A stretch of 64,000 bases of DNA from Fusobacterium varium (lineage in GTDB: Bacteria > Fusobacteriota > Fusobacteriia > Fusobacteriales > Fusobacteriaceae). The stretch is from contig JADYUE010000009.1 of NCBI GenBank assembly GCA_021531615.1, forward strand, positions 1-64,000, written 5' to 3'. Under the pieces are notes generated by a model. The model was not told the origin of the DNA and made no database searches. It was given only the letters and a program-made list of their open reading frames with translations. Positions 9,362 to 17,396 of this stretch are shown piece by piece. The number at the start of each line of letters is the position of its first letter. Positions within the stretch are counted from its first letter, which is position 1. A program made the translations under genes and the position numbers.

Positions 9362-10075
9362 ATGATAAGTGTTATAATATCAGAAGAAAATATAAGAGAA
9401 AAAGATATTATTATAGAGGATAAAGCTGATGTAAATCATTTAAAGAATGTTTTTAGAGTTAAGCTTGGAGAAAAAGTAAGAGCTGTTGATGGAGAAAAAG
9501 AGTATTTCTGTAATGTAAAAGAGATTGAAAAGAAATATATCATATTGGAAATTGAAGAGGTATTAGAGGATAGATACTCTCATAAAATAGAGATTGATGC
9601 AGCAGTAGGGATATTAAAAAATGATAAGATGGATCTAACTATACAAAAATTAACTGAATTAGGAATAAATGAGATTATTCCAGTTGCAGCTAAAAGGGGA
9701 GTAGTTAAGATCAATGAAAAAAAAGATAAATGGGATCTTATTGTAAGAGAAGCATTAAAACAATGTCAAGGGGTAAAGCCAACAAAAATTGCAGAAGTAG
9801 TAAAAATAAAAGATATAGAGCTGGAAAAATATGATTTGATCATTGTTCCTTATGAGTGTGAAGAGGAATATACATTAAAAAATCTTTTAAATAACAGAGA
9901 GGTTTCACCTAAAAAGGTATTGTATATAATCGGTCCTGAAGGGGGATTTGATTCAGAGGAGATAGAATATTTAAAATCTAAAGGTGCTAATATTGTAACT
10001 TTAGGAAAGAGAATATTGAGAGCAGAAACAGCTTCTATTGTAGTAGGAGGAATATTAATAAATGAGTTTCAATAA
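9362..10075 (+). CDS. rsmE: 16S rRNA m3U1498 methyltransferase RsmE
   Basis: RsmE methylates N3 of U1498 in 16S rRNA using SAM. The protein is 237 residues, the usual length. An N-terminal PUA-like domain (HLKNVFRVKLGEKV) is followed by the SPOUT knot fold, with KNDKMDLTIQKLTELGI, the SAM-binding IIGPEGGFDSEEI and the C-terminal LGKRILRAETA motif. It overlaps mtaB by 14 bases. Confidence 0.95.
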   Translation: MISVIISEENIREKDIIIEDKADVNHLKNVFRVKLGEKVRAVDGEKEYFCNVKEIEKKYIILEIEEVLEDRYSHKIEIDAAVGILKNDKMDLTIQKLTELGINEIIPVAAKRGVVKINEKKDKWDLIVREALKQCQGVKPTKIAEVVKIKDIELEKYDLIIVPYECEEEYTLKNLLNNREVSPKKVLYIIGPEGGFDSEEIEYLKSKGANIVTLGKRILRAETASIVVGGILINEFQ

Positions 10076-11360
10076 AAAAGTTGCTTTTTATACTTTAGGA
10101 TGTAAGGTAAATCAGTATGAAACAGAGAGTATAAAAAATCAATTGATAAAAAAAGGGTATGAAGAGGTTAGTTTTGAAGATAAAGCAGACATATATATAG
10201 TAAATTCATGTACTGTTACAAGTGTAGCAGATAGAAAGACTAGAAATATGTTGAGAAGAGCTAAGAAGATAAATCCTAATGGAGCAGTTATTGTAACAGG
10301 GTGCTATGCTCAAACTAACAGTAAAGAACTATTAGAGATGGAAGATATAGATTATGTAATTGGAAATACAGATAAAAGTGGAATAGTTAATTTTATAGAG
10401 GATATTGAAAATAGAACTATGGAAAAATTGAAAAACCATAATATTTTCTTAGATTCAGAGTATACAGAATATGAGTTTGCCACTTTAAGAGAGATGTCAA
10501 GAGCCTATGTAAAAATTCAAGATGGGTGTAATAACTTTTGTTCATATTGTAAAATTCCTTTTGCAAGAGGAAAAAGTAGATCTAGACAGAAAGATAATAT
10601 ATTAAAAGAGATAACAAAATTATCTCAAGAGGGATTTAAAGAGATAATTCTTATAGGTATAAATTTAGGTGCTTATGGTGAAGATCTAGAAAATGGTGGG
10701 AATTTTGAAGATCTATTGAGAGATATATTAAAAATAGATGGAATAGAAAGAGTTAGAATAGGATCAGTATATCCAGATAAAATTTCAGATGAGTTTATTG
10801 AGATGTTTTCTAATCCTAAATTAATGCCACATCTTCATATTTCACTTCAATCTTGTGATGATAGTGTTTTAAAGAGAATGAAGAGAAAATATGGAAGCTC
10901 TTTAATAGAAGAAAGATTGACAAAATTAAGAAAAGCTGTACCTAATATGGAGTATACAGCAGATGTAATAGTAGGTTTCCCTGGAGAAACTCAAGAGATG
11001 TTTGAAAATTCATATAAATTAATAGATAAAATAGGATTTTCAGGTTTACATATTTTCCAATATTCAGATAGAGAAAACACTTTAGCTAGTACTTTTCAAG
11101 ATAAGATAGATCCAAAAGTAAAAAAAGAGAGAGCAGATGAATTGGAAAAACTAAAAGAGATAATGGCAGAAAGAGAGAGAAAAAAATACCTAGATAAAGA
11201 ACTAAAAGTATTAGTAGAAGAGGAAAAAGATGGGTATTTATATGGTTATAGTGAAAACTATCTAAGAGTAAAATTAAAAGGAGAAGCTACAAGTTTAAAT
11301 CATATAGTTAGTGTAAAAATAAATTCTTTAAAAAAGGAGATGCTAATTGGGGATGAGTAA
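10062..11360 (+). CDS. mtaB: tRNA t6A37 methylthiotransferase MtaB
   Basis: MtaB converts t6A at position 37 of ANN-decoding tRNAs to ms2t6A. The N-terminal UPF0004 domain starts YTLGCKVNQYETE, the form typical of MtaB as opposed to MiaB, and has further cysteines in VNSCTVT and VTGCYAQ for one 4Fe-4S cluster. The radical SAM motif CNNFCSYCKIPFARG gives the second cluster near residue 150. A C-terminal TRAM-like region follows. Length (432 residues) is normal. It overlaps the end of rsmE and runs into the start of the next gene. Confidence 0.95.
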   Translation: MSFNKKVAFYTLGCKVNQYETESIKNQLIKKGYEEVSFEDKADIYIVNSCTVTSVADRKTRNMLRRAKKINPNGAVIVTGCYAQTNSKELLEMEDIDYVIGNTDKSGIVNFIEDIENRTMEKLKNHNIFLDSEYTEYEFATLREMSRAYVKIQDGCNNFCSYCKIPFARGKSRSRQKDNILKEITKLSQEGFKEIILIGINLGAYGEDLENGGNFEDLLRDILKIDGIERVRIGSVYPDKISDEFIEMFSNPKLMPHLHISLQSCDDSVLKRMKRKYGSSLIEERLTKLRKAVPNMEYTADVIVGFPGETQEMFENSYKLIDKIGFSGLHIFQYSDRENTLASTFQDKIDPKVKKERADELEKLKEIMAERERKKYLDKELKVLVEEEKDGYLYGYSENYLRVKLKGEATSLNHIVSVKINSLKKEMLIGDE

Positions 11361-12330
11361 AAAGAATGGAAGATTAAAAGTAGTAGTATTGGTGTTAATT
11401 ATAATAGTAGCTTTAGGTGCTTTTTTATTTATTAATATTAATGATGGCAATAAAGAGTTAGATAAAAATAGCAGATACTTAATAATAGGAAAGGGAAATT
11501 TAATTGCTGTATATGAAGATAAATTAGCTGTGAAAATTCCTTATGAAGTTAGTGTAAGTAAAGATGAAACATTTGAAGATCTTGTAAAAACTAAAAATAA
11601 AGAAGAAATCATGGCAACAGTAAATAAAATTTTACCAGAAAAAGTTGATAATTATAAAGTTGTAAAATTTGGTGAAGTTAAACTTAATACAAAAAATTCA
11701 AAAAATATTCCTGAAACAACTATTGGAGATAAAAGATATGTATTAACATCAAGTTTATATTCAATGTTTGAAGAGATGTATAATGACCCTAATAAAGCAA
11801 ATGAAGTAAATGAAAATATAATTGTAGATATTTTAAATGCAAATGGTAGAGGTGGTTATGCAAGAAAAACAGGAGAGAAATTGAAGAAAAATCTTTCAAT
11901 GAAGTATAATGCAGCTAACTATGAAACTTTCTTAGAGGAAAGTTATGTTATTTTAAATGATATTTCTAAAGATAAAACTCAAGAGATATTGATGCAACTA
12001 AATGAAAAATATTTCAAAGTAAAAGATGTTCCAACAATACCAACTTTAGCTAATGTAGTTGTAATCTTAGGTAAGGAAGAAAATGTAAAATTTGATGTTG
12101 ATATTATAGGAAAAGGAAATGTAGCAGATGAGTTTACTAAAGAGTTAAAAAAAGAGGGATATAAAAATGTAAAAAATGTTGTTACAGATTCTAAAGTTGA
12201 AACTCCTGTAATTGAATATAATCCAGAAGATTACTATATAGCATATAAAATAGCTAAAAAACTAGATATAAAAGATATGATAGAAAAGGAAAATTTAAAG
12301 AATAAGATAAATATTTTTGTAAACAATTAA
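11353..12330 (+). CDS. Membrane-anchored LytR_C domain protein
   Basis: A short basic N-terminus and one membrane helix (about residues 7-26, rich in V, L and I) are followed by an extracytoplasmic part. Near residues 150-235 the segment VDILNANGRGGYARKTGEKL matches the LytR C-terminal (LytR_C) domain, with a second weaker copy after KFDVDIIGKGNVADEF. The LytR_C domain occurs in envelope proteins but its function is poorly known. Its position just before the MreD-like gene and PBP2 suggests a cell wall role. The start is ATG 11353 or TTG 11347. TTG has the better spacing from AAGGAG (7 versus 13 bases), so the choice is uncertain. Confidence 0.7.
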   Translation: MSKKNGRLKVVVLVLIIIVALGAFLFININDGNKELDKNSRYLIIGKGNLIAVYEDKLAVKIPYEVSVSKDETFEDLVKTKNKEEIMATVNKILPEKVDNYKVVKFGEVKLNTKNSKNIPETTIGDKRYVLTSSLYSMFEEMYNDPNKANEVNENIIVDILNANGRGGYARKTGEKLKKNLSMKYNAANYETFLEESYVILNDISKDKTQEILMQLNEKYFKVKDVPTIPTLANVVVILGKEENVKFDVDIIGKGNVADEFTKELKKEGYKNVKNVVTDSKVETPVIEYNPEDYYIAYKIAKKLDIKDMIEKENLKNKINIFVNN

Positions 12331-12347
12331 TTCAAAAGGAATGAACT

Positions 12348-12764
12348 ATGATATATATACTATCTTTTTTAGGAATAATAATAGAAAATAGTTTGCCATT
12401 AAGTGGAGTTGTTTTAATAGTGACTTTACCTTTTTTCACTTATTTAGTAAATTTAAAGAGAATTCGTTCAGTTACTTGTATATTTTTAATGACTCTGATA
12501 ATGTCTATACAAACTCATGATTTTGTTGAAAACTTTATAATACTGGCTCTATTTTATTATCTGTTTAATTTTATATTTATAAATATGGTTTATAATAGAG
12601 AAAATATAATATTTATCTCTCTTTTGCAAATAGGTGTATATTTTGTATTAAACTATGAAAATTACAGTAGATTTTATCTTATATTAAATTTAGTTGGTTT
12701 TCTTATAATTAATTATTTTTATATCAGACATATGAGAAAGAAAAATATTAGGGGACAACAGTAA
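12348..12764 (+). CDS. Small polytopic membrane protein, possible MreD
   Basis: This 138-residue protein is almost entirely hydrophobic with about four or five membrane helices and a basic C-terminal tail (RHMRKKNIRGQQ). It lies directly before PBP2, overlapping it as TAATG, the place where mreD commonly sits in mre/mrd loci. Size and topology fit MreD, but I see no strong family signature and mreB/mreC are not next to it. The MreD call is inference from position. Confidence 0.5.
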   Translation: MIYILSFLGIIIENSLPLSGVVLIVTLPFFTYLVNLKRIRSVTCIFLMTLIMSIQTHDFVENFIILALFYYLFNFIFINMVYNRENIIFISLLQIGVYFVLNYENYSRFYLILNLVGFLIINYFYIRHMRKKNIRGQQ

Positions 12765-14593
12765 TGAAAAATAGAAATATTGAGATAAAATTAGGAAATG
12801 AAAGTACTAAAAGAGATATTATATATAAGATATTTGTTATCTTTATATTTTTAGGTTTAATCCTTAGAATGATGTATTTACAATTATATAGAGGGGATAA
12901 ATACGCTTATTTAGCTGAAAAAAATAGGTTTAAGTTAAAGAAGATTGAGTCTCCAAGGGGAAAAATCTACGACAGAAATGGAAAGTTAGTAGTGACAAAT
13001 GGTGCAGGGTATAGACTTGTTTACTTAAAGGAAAGAGATAATAACCCAGAGATAGTTAAAGAGATAAGTGAAGTTACTGGATATGATGAGGAATTTATAA
13101 AAAAGAGAATTAAGAATGGGGAGATCTTCCCATATACTCGTGAAAATGTTTTGGTAGAGAGTTTAGATGAGGAAACAGCTCACAAATTAATGGAAAAAAT
13201 TATAGATTACCCATATTTACAGGTACAAACTTATTCAAAAAGACGTTATCTCTATGATTCTACAGCTTCTCATAGTATTGGATATGTAAAGAAAATTTCA
13301 GAAAAAGAGTATGAAAAATTAAAAGATGAAGGGTATTCTCCAAGAGATATTATAGGTAAAGATGGTTTAGAAAGAACCTATGATAAGGAACTTCAAGGGG
13401 AAGATGGATATGAGTATATTGAGGTAAATGCCTTTAATAGAGTTCAAAGAAGAGTAGCAGAAGAAAAGATACCAGTACCTGGTAAAAATCTTTATATGAC
13501 TCTTGATATGGAGTTACAACAATATATGGAAGAGCAATTTAAAGAGGATAAAAGGGTAGGATCATTTATAGCAATGAACCCTAAAACTGGTGAACTTATA
13601 ACTATGGTAAGTTATCCTACATACTCATTAAATATGTTTAGCTCTCAAATTTTAAATGAAGATTGGCAAAAAATAATCAACGATCCAGGGCGACCTTTAA
13701 CTAATAAAACTATTGCTGGAGAGTATCCACCAGGATCAGTATTTAAAGTAGTTTCAGCAATTTCATTTCTAGAAAATGGAATAGATCCTAAAGAGAAATA
13801 TTTAGATAGAAATGGATATTATGAAATTGGAAAATGGAGATGGAGAGCTTGGAAAGCTGGAGGACATGGATATGTAGATATGAAAAAATCCATAGTTGAG
13901 TCAGCAAACCCTTACTATTATAGACTTGCTGATCAAATAGGGCATAAACCTATTGTAGAAACAGCACATATCTTTGGATTGGGAGAAAAAACTGGAATAG
14001 ATATTCCAGGAGAAAAGAGAGGGATACTTCCAGATGTAGAATGGAAGAAAAAAGTTATAGGAAGTGGTTGGTATAAAGGGGATACAATTCTGTTATCAAT
14101 AGGACAGGGGTATCTAACAGTAACACCTTTACAAATAGCAGTTCTCTATGCTGCTATAGCTAATAAAGGGTATACTTATTCTCCACATTTAGCTAAGAGT
14201 TTAGTTGATTTTAGTGGACAAGAAGTTGAAGAAATATTAGGAAAGAAACATGAAATAAAAAATTTCCCTAAAAAATACTATGATATTTTAAACGATGCTT
14301 TAGTAGCTACTGTAGCTCAAAACAATGGAACAACTAAGATTTTGAGAAGAAAAGATATAACAGTAGCAGCAAAAAGTGGATCTGCCCAAAATGCTCACTC
14401 TAAAACAACTCATGCTTGGGTAGCAGGATATTTTCCAGCTGAAAATCCAGAGATTGTATTTACAGTTGTATTGGAAGGAGCTGGAGGAGGAGGAGCCATG
14501 GGAGGAGCTATGGCTAAAAAATTTATAGATAAGTATATGGAAATAAAAGATAGGGAAAATGGAGTTGAAGTTCCTCAAAAAATAGAGGGATAG
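12764..14593 (+). CDS. mrdA: Penicillin-binding protein 2 (elongation transpeptidase)
   Basis: PBP2 cross-links peptidoglycan during rod elongation. It is an inner-membrane protein with one N-terminal helix (about residues 22-40). The pedestal domain begins near RGKIYDRNGKLV, and the transpeptidase has the active serine Ser325 in GSVFK, the SxN motif SANPYYY near residue 380 and the KSG triad at 537-539 (KSGSAQN). The sequence RWRAWKAGGHG is PBP2-like. Length (609 residues) is normal. It is translationally coupled to the upstream membrane protein. An Ala/Gly-rich tract near the end, GAGGGGAMGGAMAKK, is glycine-rich for this position. Confidence 0.94.
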   Translation: MKNRNIEIKLGNESTKRDIIYKIFVIFIFLGLILRMMYLQLYRGDKYAYLAEKNRFKLKKIESPRGKIYDRNGKLVVTNGAGYRLVYLKERDNNPEIVKEISEVTGYDEEFIKKRIKNGEIFPYTRENVLVESLDEETAHKLMEKIIDYPYLQVQTYSKRRYLYDSTASHSIGYVKKISEKEYEKLKDEGYSPRDIIGKDGLERTYDKELQGEDGYEYIEVNAFNRVQRRVAEEKIPVPGKNLYMTLDMELQQYMEEQFKEDKRVGSFIAMNPKTGELITMVSYPTYSLNMFSSQILNEDWQKIINDPGRPLTNKTIAGEYPPGSVFKVVSAISFLENGIDPKEKYLDRNGYYEIGKWRWRAWKAGGHGYVDMKKSIVESANPYYYRLADQIGHKPIVETAHIFGLGEKTGIDIPGEKRGILPDVEWKKKVIGSGWYKGDTILLSIGQGYLTVTPLQIAVLYAAIANKGYTYSPHLAKSLVDFSGQEVEEILGKKHEIKNFPKKYYDILNDALVATVAQNNGTTKILRRKDITVAAKSGSAQNAHSKTTHAWVAGYFPAENPEIVFTVVLEGAGGGGAMGGAMAKKFIDKYMEIKDRENGVEVPQKIEG

Positions 14594-14665
14594 GTTAATT
14601 TTAGATTATAAGATTTAAAAATAGTGGAGGTAATGAACACTTAATTTGGTTAAGGAGAACATGTA

Positions 14666-16525
14666 ATGATAAGAAAAATAAAAGATACAGAGACACAAAA
14701 GAAGAAAGAAAGAAGTAATGTTACAGGAATAAAAGAAGTAAAAGCTATAAAAGAGAAAATAAGAGCTATAAAAGCTGGAATAAAAGAGTTAAAAGATGAC
14801 AGTAAAAAAACATCAAAAGTAACTACTACAGAAACAAAGGAAGCTAAAATTCAAAAGGAAGAAAAGATGTATGTTATTCCTCTTGGAGGATTAGAAGAAG
14901 TTGGAAAGAATATGACAGTAGTTCAATATAGAGATGAGATAATTATTATTGACTCTGGAGTAACTTTTCCAGACGAAAACTTATTGGGAATAGATTTAGT
15001 AATTCCAGATTTTACATTTTTAGAAAATAATAAAGATAAAGTTAAAGGATTATTTATAACACATGGACATGAAGATCATATAGGATCTATTCCATATCTT
15101 TATCAAAAAATAGATAAAACAGTTCCAATGTATGGAGGAAAACTAACTCTTGCATTGGCAAAATCTAAATTTGAAAATCCTGGATTTTCAAAGGAACTTC
15201 CTAAGATGAAAGAGGTTAAGGGAAGAAGTAAAGTAAAAGTTGGAAAATATTTTACAGTTGAATTTATAAAGGTGACACACTCTATAACAGATGCTTATGC
15301 CTTAGTGATAACAACTCCTGCTGGAGTAGTATTCCATACTGGAGATTTTAAAATTGACTTAACTCCAGTAGATGGAGAGGGAGTAGACTTTGCTAGACTT
15401 TCTCAAATAGGAGAACAGGGAGTAGATCTAATGCTATCAGATTCAACTAACTCTGAAGTAGAAGGATTTACACCATCAGAAAGAAGTGTAGGAGAAGCAT
15501 TTAAACAGGAATTTTCCAAGGCTAAGGGAAGAATTATAGTTGCAGCTTTTGCATCTCATGTTCATAGATTACAACAGATTATAAATACTGCTGAAGAGTA
15601 TGGAAGAAGAATAGCTATTGATGGAAGAAGCTTAGTAAAAGTATTTGAAATAGCATCAAATTTAGGATATTTAAGAATACCTGAGGGAATGATGGTATCT
15701 TTAGCTGAAGTAGATAGTCTAAGAGATAATAAAGTAGTAATTCTTTGTACAGGAACTCAAGGAGAGCCAATGGCAGCTCTTTCGAGAATAGCTAAGAATA
15801 TGCACAAACATATAAAGATAAAAGAAGGAGATACTGTAATAATTTCAGCAACTCCTATTCCAGGGAATGAAAAAGCAGTTTCAAATAATATAAATAATCT
15901 GTTAAAATATGATGCAGAGGTTGTATTTAAGAAAATAGCTGGAATTCATGTATCAGGACATGGAAGTAAAGATGAACAAAAACTTATGTTAAATTTGATT
16001 AGACCAAAATATTTTATGCCAGTTCATGGAGAACATAAGATGTTAAAGGCACATAAAGATACTGCTATAGAAACTGGAGTACCTAAAAATAATATTATAA
16101 TTGCACAAAATGGTAGCAAGGTTGAAGTAACAAAATCAGCAGTAAAAATTAAAGGAAAAGTAAATGCAGGATCTACACTTGTTGATGGATTAGGTGTTGG
16201 AGATATAGGAAATATTGTTCTTAAAGATAGACAACAACTTTCACAAGATGGAGTTGTAGTAATAGTATTTACTTTAGATAAGGAAACAGGAAAAATTATA
16301 GTTGGTCCAGATATTGTTACAAGAGGATTTGTTTATTCAAAAGAGTCAGATGATATAATAAAAGAAGCTATTGAAACAATTAAACAAAAACTAGATAGCA
16401 TGGATGGAAATGCTATGAAAGATTGGACAATGTTAAAAAATAATACTAGAGATATAGCATCAAAATATTTTTATAATAAAACAAAGAGAAACCCAGTAGT
16501 ACTACCAATAATAATGGAAGTTTAA
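14666..16525 (+). CDS. rnj: Ribonuclease J
   Basis: RNase J is a metallo-beta-lactamase nuclease with 5'-3' exonuclease and endonuclease activity in mRNA decay and rRNA maturation. The metal motif HGHEDH at residues 133-138 is followed by the beta-CASP region (RIIVAAFASHVHRLQQI), and GHGSKDEQKLM and PVHGEHKML close the active site. A lysine-rich extension of about 67 residues precedes the normal start of the family (MYVIPLGGLEEVGKN). An internal ATG at 14867 has AAGGAAG upstream and could make a core-only form. The annotated ATG has AAGGAG eight bases upstream and overlaps a start-stop codon pair (ATGTAATG). Confidence 0.92.
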   Translation: MIRKIKDTETQKKKERSNVTGIKEVKAIKEKIRAIKAGIKELKDDSKKTSKVTTTETKEAKIQKEEKMYVIPLGGLEEVGKNMTVVQYRDEIIIIDSGVTFPDENLLGIDLVIPDFTFLENNKDKVKGLFITHGHEDHIGSIPYLYQKIDKTVPMYGGKLTLALAKSKFENPGFSKELPKMKEVKGRSKVKVGKYFTVEFIKVTHSITDAYALVITTPAGVVFHTGDFKIDLTPVDGEGVDFARLSQIGEQGVDLMLSDSTNSEVEGFTPSERSVGEAFKQEFSKAKGRIIVAAFASHVHRLQQIINTAEEYGRRIAIDGRSLVKVFEIASNLGYLRIPEGMMVSLAEVDSLRDNKVVILCTGTQGEPMAALSRIAKNMHKHIKIKEGDTVIISATPIPGNEKAVSNNINNLLKYDAEVVFKKIAGIHVSGHGSKDEQKLMLNLIRPKYFMPVHGEHKMLKAHKDTAIETGVPKNNIIIAQNGSKVEVTKSAVKIKGKVNAGSTLVDGLGVGDIGNIVLKDRQQLSQDGVVVIVFTLDKETGKIIVGPDIVTRGFVYSKESDDIIKEAIETIKQKLDSMDGNAMKDWTMLKNNTRDIASKYFYNKTKRNPVVLPIIMEV

Positions 16526-16575
16526 TTTTAGAAAAAGATTTTAGTAGTAATTAAAAAAGAAAAAGGAGAAAGAAT

Positions 16576-16884
16576 ATGTCATTAACAAGCAAACAAAGAT
16601 CATTTTTAAGAAAACAAGCACATGATTTAGAACCATTAGTAAGAATTGGAAAAGATGGAGTAACAGAAAATCTAATTCAAAGTATACTTGAAGCTATAAA
16701 CTCAAGAGAGATTTTAAAAGTAAAAATTCTTCAAAACTGTGAAAAAGAGAAAGAAGAGATATTAGAAGAGTTATCAGCTAGAGATGAATTTGAAGTTGTT
16801 GGATTAATAGGAAGAACAATTATTTTATATAGAGAAAATATAGATAAACCAGTGATCTCTTTAGAAGTAAAAGGAATAAGATAA
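16576..16884 (+). CDS. yhbY: YhbY-type RNA-binding protein (CRS1-YhbY domain)
   Basis: A single CRM/YhbY domain of 102 residues. The hallmark KQRSFLRKQAHDLEPLVRIGKDGVTENL at residues 5-33 includes the conserved GxxG-like loop (RIGKDG). The homologues associate with pre-50S ribosomal particles. A good AAGGAG ribosome binding site precedes the ATG. It lies after RNase J, in keeping with a role in RNA metabolism. Confidence 0.93.
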   Translation: MSLTSKQRSFLRKQAHDLEPLVRIGKDGVTENLIQSILEAINSREILKVKILQNCEKEKEEILEELSARDEFEVVGLIGRTIILYRENIDKPVISLEVKGIR

Positions 16885-16901
16885 TTTTTTGGAGGGAAAA
16901 G

Positions 16902-17387
16902 ATGAATCCCGGAATTATATTGAATAATAGAGTTTTAGATGTTGTGTTTATAGCATGGTTTATAGCTCAATTTTATAAAGTGTTAACAAGTATCTTTAAA
17001 AAGGGAAAGCTTGATATAACAAGAATGTGGGATACTGGCGGAATGCCAAGTTCCCATAGTTCTACTGTATCTTGTTTAGTAACAAGTATAGCTATAAAAT
17101 ATGGAATCAGCAGTGACCTTTTTGCTATAACAATTATTTTTGCTGGAATAGTAATGTATGATGCTGCTGGAATTAGAAGAGCAGCAGGAAAACAAGCTGG
17201 AGTCATAAATTCACTTATAGAAAAAATACCATTATTTATTGGAAAAGCACAGTATAACAAGCATTTTAGTAAAGAGAAGGAAGCTAAATTAAAAGAACTT
17301 TTAGGGCACACACCATTTGAAGTGTTAGTAGGATGTATTTTAGGAATAATTATTGGATTGCTCTTTAGAAGGTATCTACAGGGGTAA
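16902..17387 (+). CDS. Divergent PAP2 family membrane protein (DUF212/YuiD)
   Basis: This 161-residue membrane protein has the family pattern RMWDTGGMPSSHSSTV near residue 42, which resembles the phosphatase motif of PAP2 enzymes. It also has YDAAGIRRAAGKQA and LGHTPFEVLVGCILG. About four membrane helices are visible. The substrate is unknown; a lipid phosphate role is only suggested by the PAP2 resemblance. It is followed nine bases later by dxs. Confidence 0.85.
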   Translation: MNPGIILNNRVLDVVFIAWFIAQFYKVLTSIFKKGKLDITRMWDTGGMPSSHSSTVSCLVTSIAIKYGISSDLFAITIIFAGIVMYDAAGIRRAAGKQAGVINSLIEKIPLFIGKAQYNKHFSKEKEAKLKELLGHTPFEVLVGCILGIIIGLLFRRYLQG

Positions 17388-17396
17388 GGATGGAAT

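Noticed and set aside
14461-14520. A glycine/alanine-rich tract in PBP2 as a possible repeat or frameshift
   Set aside because: The frame stays open and the tract lies in the region after the KSG motif, where loops vary in length. It is noted as odd but not as damage.
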